Origin: Oscillospiraceae bacterium
GTDB lineage: Bacteria > Bacillota > Clostridia > Oscillospirales > Acutalibacteraceae
NCBI GenBank assembly: GCA_003526845.1
Contig: DPVM01000010.1
Location: 1-64,000 of the forward strand
Length of the DNA stretch: 64,000 bases
Direction: 5' to 3'
In this document: positions 58,358 through 64,000 of the stretch, piece after piece
Position numbering within the stretch: position 1 is the first letter of the stretch
Layout: every line of letters begins with the position of its first letter
The notes under the pieces: model-generated
Told to the model about the DNA's origin: nothing
Database searches by the model: none
The model's input: the letters and a program-made list of their open reading frames with translations, nothing else
Made by a program: the position numbers and the translations under genes

Positions 58358-59869
58358 ATGAAAAATGTATTAGAGTATTTTGAAGAAACAACAAAAAAAT
58401 TCCCGAATAAAGTAGGATTCACCGACAGCGGCAGAAAATCAACATTTTCCGAAACAATGCAAAATGCAAAAAGCATTGCTTCATCGCTGACAACTTTCGG
58501 CACAAAAAAAGCCGTTGCAGTTGTAATCGATAAAAACTGCAATTGCATCGACGCAATGCTCGGCGCACTTTACGCCGGCGATTATTATATCGTTGTTGAT
58601 GTTCATTCACCGCAGGACAGAATCGAAAATATTCTTTCAACACTCGGCAGTGCAGTAATCATCACGGACAGTGCGTCGCTTGGTGTTGCAAATGCCGTAA
58701 AGGGCGACAACAGCGTTGTTTTGTATGAGGACGCAGTCAAAACTGCAATTGATGAAAATGCGCTTTGCGCCGTTCGCTCTGCAATGATTGATATGGATAC
58801 CGCCTACATTCTCTTTACAAGCGGCTCGACAGGCATGCCAAAGGGCACAGTAATCAGCCACAGAGCACTCATCAGCTATATCAATTGGGTGACAGAGGAA
58901 TTCGGCTTTGACGAAACAACTTCTTTCGGCTCACAAACGCCGCTTTACTTCAGTATGTCGGTTACCGATTTTTATTCAACGATAAAATGCGGCTGTACCT
59001 ATAACATCATTCCAAAGGCAAACTTTTCGTTTCCGCTCAATCTCATCGCTTATCTTGATGAGCACGAAATTAACACGATTTATTGGGTACCGACTGCAAT
59101 TTCAATCCTTTCAAACTGGAAAGCGTTTGATGTCGCAAAGCCAAAATATTTAAAAACCGTTTTGTTTGCCGGTGAGGTTATGCCGACAAAACAACTCAAC
59201 TATTGGATAAAGAACCTCGACGGCGTAAAATTCGCAAACCTTTTCGGCCCGACCGAAACAACCGATATTTGCACATTTTATGTTGTTGACAGAGAATTTT
59301 CAAACGACGAAAGCCTGCCTATCGGCAAGCATTGCGACAACTGCAATGTGTTTATCGTCACTGATGACGGCAAGCAGGCTGCTCCGGGCGAGGAGGGCGA
59401 GCTTTATGTCCGCTCAACCTTTATGGCAGACGGGTATTATAAAAATCCCGAAAAAACAGCCGAGGCATTCGTTCAAAATCCGCTCAACAATTGCTACCCC
59501 GAAAGAGTGTATAAAACAGGCGATATTGTCAAATACAACGATTTCGGTGAGCTTATTTACATATCGCGCAAGGATTTCCAAATTAAGCGTATGGGCTACC
59601 GCATCGAGCTTGGCGAGATTGAAGCGGGCGCCAACAGCGTTGATAAGGTTAAGGCGTGCGCATGTATTTATGACAAGGATGCCGATTGCCTTGCTCTCGT
59701 TTATGAGGGAAAGGTTAAGGACCCGTCAATTATTTTTGAAGCAGTTAAAAACAAGGTGCCGTCGTATATGATGCCGGACAGATTTTTGCGCATTAAGGAA
59801 ATGCCCAAAAACGCCAACGGCAAAATCGACAGAAAGGCGCTTCAAACAATTTATAAGGATTTGATGTGA
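58358..59869 (+). CDS. dltA: D-alanine--carrier protein ligase DltA (adenylation enzyme)
   Basis: 503 residues of the acyl-CoA synthetase/adenylation superfamily. AYILFTSGSTGMPKGTVISH is the ATP-binding loop; FANLFGPTETTDICTFY and YKTGDIV with RKDFQIKRMGYRIELGEIE are the later core motifs, and NGKIDRKAL carries the C-terminal catalytic lysine. It activates D-alanine and loads it on DltC for teichoic-acid alanylation. Sequence alone does not prove D-Ala rather than another amino acid. First gene of the operon; it starts 7 bases after its -10 box. Confidence 0.88.
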   Translation: MKNVLEYFEETTKKFPNKVGFTDSGRKSTFSETMQNAKSIASSLTTFGTKKAVAVVIDKNCNCIDAMLGALYAGDYYIVVDVHSPQDRIENILSTLGSAVIITDSASLGVANAVKGDNSVVLYEDAVKTAIDENALCAVRSAMIDMDTAYILFTSGSTGMPKGTVISHRALISYINWVTEEFGFDETTSFGSQTPLYFSMSVTDFYSTIKCGCTYNIIPKANFSFPLNLIAYLDEHEINTIYWVPTAISILSNWKAFDVAKPKYLKTVLFAGEVMPTKQLNYWIKNLDGVKFANLFGPTETTDICTFYVVDREFSNDESLPIGKHCDNCNVFIVTDDGKQAAPGEEGELYVRSTFMADGYYKNPEKTAEAFVQNPLNNCYPERVYKTGDIVKYNDFGELIYISRKDFQIKRMGYRIELGEIEAGANSVDKVKACACIYDKDADCLALVYEGKVKDPSIIFEAVKNKVPSYMMPDRFLRIKEMPKNANGKIDRKALQTIYKDLM

Positions 59870-59893
59870 TTTCAAATCCGGGAGGAGTTAATT

Positions 59894-60124
59894 ATGGAAG
59901 AATTACTTGAAATTTTACAGGATATTAAGCCCGGTGTTGATTTCGAAAACGAAACCGCACTTATCGACAACGGCGTTCTCGACTCGCTTGACATTATCAA
60001 GCTTGTAGGTCAGATTTCTGACGAATTTGATGTTGAGGTTGAAGTAACAGACCTTGTTCCGGCAAACTTCAATTCGGCAAAGGCAATGTATGCCATGATT
60101 CAAAGATTGGAAGACGAGGACTAA
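59894..60124 (+). CDS. dltC: D-alanyl carrier protein DltC
   Basis: 76 residues, an acyl-carrier-type fold. The phosphopantetheine serine is S31 in LIDNGVLDSLDIIKLV. The usual DltC motif reads DSFG, so DSLD is a small departure also seen in other Clostridia-type carriers. Ribosome site GGGAGGAG precedes the ATG. It carries the activated residue from DltA to the membrane enzyme DltB. Confidence 0.88.
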   Translation: MEELLEILQDIKPGVDFENETALIDNGVLDSLDIIKLVGQISDEFDVEVEVTDLVPANFNSAKAMYAMIQRLEDED

Positions 60125-60127
60125 AAT

Positions 60128-61714
60128 TTGGAATACACTTCGTTTATATATGTCATCTTTTTGGCTATATGCGGTATTCTGTATTATGTTTTACCTAAAA
60201 AGATGCAATGGATAGTTTTACTCATTGCATCTTTAGCATTTTATGTGTCAATTGCGCAGATTCTTGTGCTTTATATGCTTGCAACAACGCTGATTGTTTA
60301 TCTTTCTGCAATGGCGATACAACGGCACAAGGATGATTTCAAAAGCAAAAAAAGCGCACTTGACAAGGCAGAACGCAAGGCTTTAAAGGAAAAGACAAAG
60401 GCAAAGCAAAAAAGAATACTCACCGCAACGGTTGTTGTCACAATCGGTGTGCTTGCCGCGCTGAAGTATTGCAACTTCTTCGGCTCGATAGTCAACGGCA
60501 TCGGCTCGATTTTCAGCGCAACTGCACTTGTTCCGGTGTTCAAAATCGCTTTGCCGCTCGGAATTTCATACTACACGCTTATGTCCGTAAGCTACATAGT
60601 CGATGTTTATCGCGGCACAATAAAGGCAGAAAAAAATTATTTTCGCCTGCTCCTTTTTGTGTCATATTTTCCGCATATTATGGAGGGTCCGTTCGACAGA
60701 TATGATAAGCTTGACGCGCAATTTCGCGAGCCGCATTCGCTCGATTATGATGTTATTAAAAACGGTGCACTGCTCATTATGTACGGACTTTTTAAAAAGC
60801 TTGTCATTGCAGACAGGGCAGAGCTTATTGTTTCGGGTATTTTTGATTCGCAAAGCGCGGGCGGTACTTCAATTTTCGTCGGAATGCTTGTTTACACGCT
60901 CCAACTTTACGCCGATTTCTCGGGTTGTATCGATATTGTAAGCGGTACCTCGCAAATGTTCGGCATCAATGTTGCCGAAAACTTCAGACAGCCGTTTTTC
61001 TCACATTCAATCAACGAATTTTGGCGCAGATGGCACATCACCCTCGGTCTGTGGCTTAAGGAATATGTTTTTTATCCCGTTTCGCTCTCAAAGAATTTCA
61101 AAAACTTTGACAAATTCGTTAAAAAACATGTCAAAAACGATTATCTCACAAAGATGATTCCTGCCGCATATGCGCTGTTTTTCGTTTGGTTTTGCAACGG
61201 TATTTGGCACGGCGCAAGCGGAAAATATATTTTCTACGGCTTGTATTACTATTTGCTGATGATGCTCGGCGAATTTGCAAAGCCGCTTTGCGACAGTTTT
61301 TGCCAAAAAGCAAAAATCAACAGAGAGTCAAAGGCGTTCGGCTTTTTCCAAATTGCGCGAACATTTATTATTGTCAATATCGGCATGCTGATTTTTCGCA
61401 GTGCAACTCTCGCCGACTGCGGTGCATATATCGCAAAAATGTTCACATCGTTTGATTTCGGCGCGCTGTTTAACGGCACAATCGCTATTAAAAATGTGTC
61501 GAATTATGACTATCTTGTTTTGATTTTGGGCGTTGCCGTGCTCTTTGTAATCGGCTTGCTCAAGGAAAAGGGACACAGCATAAGAGCCGAACTTTTCGCA
61601 AAGCCGCTTGTGCTGAGGTGGTCGATTTATCTTGTATTGATTTTTTCAACAATTATTCTTGGAATTTACGGCGGCAATTTTGAAAACGCCGGTATGATTT
61701 ACGCAGAGTTTTAA
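60128..61714 (+). CDS. dltB: MBOAT-family D-alanyl transferase DltB
   Basis: 528 residues with about eleven to twelve hydrophobic segments. The MBOAT core includes FPHIMEGPFDRYDKL, NEFWRRWHITLGLWLKEYVFYPV and the catalytic histidine in WFCNGIWHGAS. It moves the D-alanyl group across the membrane from DltC. The start is TTG at 60128, three bases after dltC. It is longer than Bacillus DltB (about 395) owing to an extended N-terminal charged loop (residues about 60-100) and C-terminal helices. Confidence 0.88.
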   Translation: MEYTSFIYVIFLAICGILYYVLPKKMQWIVLLIASLAFYVSIAQILVLYMLATTLIVYLSAMAIQRHKDDFKSKKSALDKAERKALKEKTKAKQKRILTATVVVTIGVLAALKYCNFFGSIVNGIGSIFSATALVPVFKIALPLGISYYTLMSVSYIVDVYRGTIKAEKNYFRLLLFVSYFPHIMEGPFDRYDKLDAQFREPHSLDYDVIKNGALLIMYGLFKKLVIADRAELIVSGIFDSQSAGGTSIFVGMLVYTLQLYADFSGCIDIVSGTSQMFGINVAENFRQPFFSHSINEFWRRWHITLGLWLKEYVFYPVSLSKNFKNFDKFVKKHVKNDYLTKMIPAAYALFFVWFCNGIWHGASGKYIFYGLYYYLLMMLGEFAKPLCDSFCQKAKINRESKAFGFFQIARTFIIVNIGMLIFRSATLADCGAYIAKMFTSFDFGALFNGTIAIKNVSNYDYLVLILGVAVLFVIGLLKEKGHSIRAELFAKPLVLRWSIYLVLIFSTIILGIYGGNFENAGMIYAEF

Positions 61715-61719
61715 TTATT

Positions 61720-62898
61720 ATGAAAACACAAACAAAAGCTTTAGTTAAGAAAAATTTAAAAGGACTTTTAAAATTTGTTGCCTTTCTCGGCATATTTGTG
61801 CTCATTTTCACTCAGCTTTCAATCGTGTTTGACCCAAAGGACGGTATGGACAAAACGGGTCTTTCTCGCAATGTTTCGTATTCATACAGGGCTGAGGATG
61901 CTAATGTGCTTGATGTCGTCTTTATCGGCAATTCAAATGCTTACAGAGCGTTCAACCCAATTCAGCTTTGGGAGGATAAACAAATTACCTCCTGCGTTAT
62001 CGGCAAGCCGATGATGACAATGAGCAGTGCCTATTTAACGCTTGAAGATATGTTCAAAACGCAAAAGCCGAAGGTTGTTGTGTTTGAAACAAATTGCCTT
62101 TATCTTTATTTGGATACAAACGATTTCAGCGCACAAAAGGCGAGTTCTTCCTCACAGTCCGTTGCGGTTGATTCTCAACAGGACAAGCAAGAATCGGATG
62201 ACACTTCGTCCGACAACGGTCACGGTGCAACGCAGGAGCAAATCGGCGATTTCGATTTCTCGGCAGTTAAGTATGACAGCAAGTTTATCAAAAATTCTGT
62301 TTCGTTTTTGAATGATGCACTGCTTTCAAAGGTTGCATATGTTGCGCCGCTTATGAAATATCATGACAGATGGGAGCATCTTTCGATAAATGATTTCAAA
62401 GATGCAAAAAAGCGTTTTTATTACATAACAAAGGGCTTCCTTTATTCAAAAACCGTTAAACCGTTTGAATACGGCGATACATATATGGGCAACAAGGACG
62501 ATGCGCCGCAAAAAATCAGCGCTTCAAATATGAAATATTTTGACAAAATCGTTTCTCTTTGCAACAAAAACGGCGCAAAGCTTGCGCTGATAAGTGTTCC
62601 CTCCGGCACAAACTGGAATTATAAAAGGCACAACGAGGTGACGGCAGTTGCAAAGCAATACGGTTTGCATTATGTCGATTACAATGTGAATTTGTCCGAG
62701 GTTAAAGGATTCAACTGGGCAACCGACACAAAGGACCACGGCGACCATTTGAATACATACGGCGCAACTAAGGTTATGCGTGCCTATGAAAATGTGCTTG
62801 AAAATGAATTTAAGCTCGGAAAATCGGATATTACGCCGACGCAGGTCAAAAATTGGAACGAAAATGCCAATAAATTTCATTCCGATATAGAATCATAA
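61720..62898 (+). CDS. Membrane-anchored SGNH-like protein in the DltD position
   Basis: 392 residues: one N-terminal helix (LLKFVAFLGIFVLIFTQLSIV), then an extracytoplasmic SGNH-hydrolase-like domain with nucleophile S72 in FIGNSNAYRAFN and the Asp/His pair in DHGDHLNTYGA. A Ser/Gln/Asp-rich insert without order lies at about 145-185. Its position after dltB suits the DltD role in final D-alanine transfer, but the motifs differ from canonical DltD and also resemble AlgX/AlgJ-type enzymes that act with MBOAT proteins. Confidence 0.75.
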   Translation: MKTQTKALVKKNLKGLLKFVAFLGIFVLIFTQLSIVFDPKDGMDKTGLSRNVSYSYRAEDANVLDVVFIGNSNAYRAFNPIQLWEDKQITSCVIGKPMMTMSSAYLTLEDMFKTQKPKVVVFETNCLYLYLDTNDFSAQKASSSSQSVAVDSQQDKQESDDTSSDNGHGATQEQIGDFDFSAVKYDSKFIKNSVSFLNDALLSKVAYVAPLMKYHDRWEHLSINDFKDAKKRFYYITKGFLYSKTVKPFEYGDTYMGNKDDAPQKISASNMKYFDKIVSLCNKNGAKLALISVPSGTNWNYKRHNEVTAVAKQYGLHYVDYNVNLSEVKGFNWATDTKDHGDHLNTYGATKVMRAYENVLENEFKLGKSDITPTQVKNWNENANKFHSDIES

Positions 62899-62904
62899 AA
62901 TAAA

Positions 62905-62946
62905 AAAATCAATTTTTGCTTTTTGTGAAAATTGATTTTTTATTTT
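62905..62946 (+). terminator. Terminator of the dlt operon
   Basis: AAAATCAATTTT and AAAATTGATTTT form a 12-bp AT-rich stem with an 11-base loop, followed by TTTATTTT. Confidence 0.75.
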
Positions 62947-62949
62947 CTC

Positions 62950-62978
62950 TCGACAATACGCCTGTGCGGTGTTAAAAT
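62950..62978 (+). promoter_or_regulatory. Promoter of the ThrE-type transporter genes
   Basis: TCGACA, 17-base spacer, TAAAAT. Confidence 0.5.
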
Positions 62979-63029
62979 ATAATCAGGTACTGTGAAATTT
63001 ATCAGGCATAATATAAATCAAGGGGGGCG

Positions 63030-63800
63030 GTGTTTACGGACAGCAGGCAGTGCGAAAAACTTTTGGAAAACGCGCTTGAGCTTGGCAGACAGTATGTTGA
63101 AACCGGCGCGGAAATTAAGCGCGTTGAGGACTCTCTGCACAGAATTTTTGCGGCATACGGTTTTGAAAGAATAGAAATTTATGCCATAACAAGCCTTATT
63201 GTCGTTACAATTTCAACGCCCGACGGCAGACATTTCACGCAAAGCGTTCGTGTTACCTCCGGCGGCACTGATTTGGGCAGACTCGAGGAAATTAATGCTC
63301 AAATCAGGGATATTTGCGCAAAAACGCCGGATGTTGACAAACTTGCCGAGTCTGTCAAGGGCTATCATCGTCCAAAGCCTAAGCCGTTTTTAAAATGCAT
63401 TGGTTATATGCTCGCGGCAGGCGGTTTTGCCGTGTTTTTCGGCGGCACCGTTTTGGATGGCGTCGCGTCAGCCGTTGTCGCAATTGCCATTTATCTTATG
63501 GATTATAATTTAAAGTTGCGCAATGTCAACAATGTTATTTATACATTTGTTGCAAGCTTTGTTTCGGGCACAATTGCTCTCGTTTTTGCGCATTTCGGCT
63601 TCGGCAATGACGTGGCAAAAATTATGATTGGCGATATTATGCTTTTGATACCGGGACTTTTGCTTGTCAATGCGTTCAAGGAAATGCTTAACCGCGATAT
63701 TGTCGCAGGGCTTTACAGATTTGTCGAGGCGGTATTTGCAGCCGTTGCAATCGCCGCCGGCTTTGCTCTTTCCATAATTACGATTGGAGGTGTGCTGTGA
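63030..63800 (+). CDS. Threonine/serine exporter ThrE, N-terminal part (DUF1212)
   Basis: 256 residues. A soluble front (GRQYVETGAEIKRVEDSLHRIFAAYG, then VTSGGTDLGRLEEIN) and five membrane helices match the N-terminal half of ThrE/ThrE-like exporters. The start is GTG at 63030 after AAGGGGGG. In this organism class the exporter is often split into two genes, and the C-terminal partner follows directly with a one-base overlap. It exports threonine or serine in Corynebacterium; the substrate here is inferred. Confidence 0.85.
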   Translation: MFTDSRQCEKLLENALELGRQYVETGAEIKRVEDSLHRIFAAYGFERIEIYAITSLIVVTISTPDGRHFTQSVRVTSGGTDLGRLEEINAQIRDICAKTPDVDKLAESVKGYHRPKPKPFLKCIGYMLAAGGFAVFFGGTVLDGVASAVVAIAIYLMDYNLKLRNVNNVIYTFVASFVSGTIALVFAHFGFGNDVAKIMIGDIMLLIPGLLLVNAFKEMLNRDIVAGLYRFVEAVFAAVAIAAGFALSIITIGGVL

Positions 63801-64000
63801 TGAAGACGGCTGTTGTTCAAATCATTACTGCCGCAATCGGCACACTCGGATTTTCAATCTATTTTCGCGTCAGCGAAAAAAATGTTTTTGCTTCCACACT
63901 CGGCGGTGCTCTCGGATGGGGCGTTTATCTGCTTGTCGACAAAATCGGCGGAATTTTGTTTTTGTCAAACTTTATAGCTGCACTGTTTGTTTATCTTTAT
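63800..64000 (+). CDS. Threonine/serine exporter ThrE, C-terminal part (DUF3815), cut by window edge
   Basis: The frame opens with ATG at 63800 (overlapping the previous TGA; GTG at 63797 is also possible) and remains open for 67 codons to the window end. It begins MKTAVVQIITAAIGTLGFSIYFR and has a glycine-rich helix LGGALGWGVYLLV, matching the small second subunit of split ThrE-type exporters (usual length about 150). Confidence 0.8.
   Translation, partial: MKTAVVQIITAAIGTLGFSIYFRVSEKNVFASTLGGALGWGVYLLVDKIGGILFLSNFIAALFVYLY

Noticed and set aside
1..64000. CRISPR arrays, insertion sequences, prophage or integrase attachment sites
   Set aside because: No regularly spaced repeats, transposase, integrase or phage structural genes were seen anywhere in the window.

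Overview
The window reads as a chromosomal segment of a low-to-moderate GC, endospore-lineage Firmicute, most likely a gut Clostridia of the Oscillospirales/Ruminococcaceae type. The basis is a SpoIIE homologue, strong AGGAGG ribosome sites, an Rnf complex, a rubredoxin-first rubrerythrin next to a PerR-like regulator, LytTR/Agr signalling, a DnaB/DnaI-like helicase loader pair and a dlt operon. No phage, insertion sequence, CRISPR array or rRNA was seen. Two tRNA genes are present: Gly-GCC and Val-UAC, both on the minus strand.

Region 1 (1-7063). After the tail of a YczE-like membrane protein comes a seven-gene minus-strand operon with tiny gaps or overlaps: D-amino-acid aminotransferase, a DUF4392 D-glutamate-cyclase-type protein, PxpB, PxpC, a DUF1445 protein, PxpA and alanine racemase. 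Together these look like a D-glutamate to 5-oxoproline to glutamate route, with D-Ala supplied by the racemase. The two domains of the animal D-glutamate cyclase (DGLUCY) are separate genes here.

Region 2 (7147-16620). The mglBAC galactose-type ABC transporter, followed by a small membrane protein, then a complete rnfCDGEAB operon (ferredoxin:NAD+ oxidoreductase ion pump).

Region 3 (16617-20308). A divergent agr-like quorum-sensing locus: AgrC-like kinase, LytTR regulator and an XRE regulator on minus; a 46-residue AgrD-like peptide and AgrB on plus. The peptide has no cysteine although AgrB keeps its catalytic His/Cys pair. A LytTR-like direct repeat lies upstream of the agrD promoter. This is the most unusual system in the window.

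Region 4 (20355-29965). Mixed metabolic and membrane genes: amidohydrolase, small membrane proteins, LysR plus a MetE-like methyltransferase whose ribosome site lies in a hairpin, HSL-family esterase, MATE exporter, macrodomain protein with an extra C-terminal module, YitT protein.

Region 5 (30000-43719). DnaB/DnaD-like and DnaI-like primosome genes, tRNA-Gly, three membrane-anchored proteins (two with zinc ribbons), a Na/Pi symporter divergent from a PhoP/PhoR-like pair with TTAACA repeats between them, a GT-C-like membrane protein, rubrerythrin and PerR with a tandem operator, and a DUF1858 redox protein.

Region 6 (43804-64000). SpoIIE with a GlmS-like protein lacking the N-terminal cysteine nucleophile, an SDR-family protein, a two-component system, tRNA-Val, mini-RNase III with Obg, several unknown membrane proteins, serC-serA, a dltACB-plus-SGNH operon whose first gene appears to be leaderless, and a split ThrE-type transporter cut by the right edge.

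All functional names come from reading motifs by eye; no database search was run.
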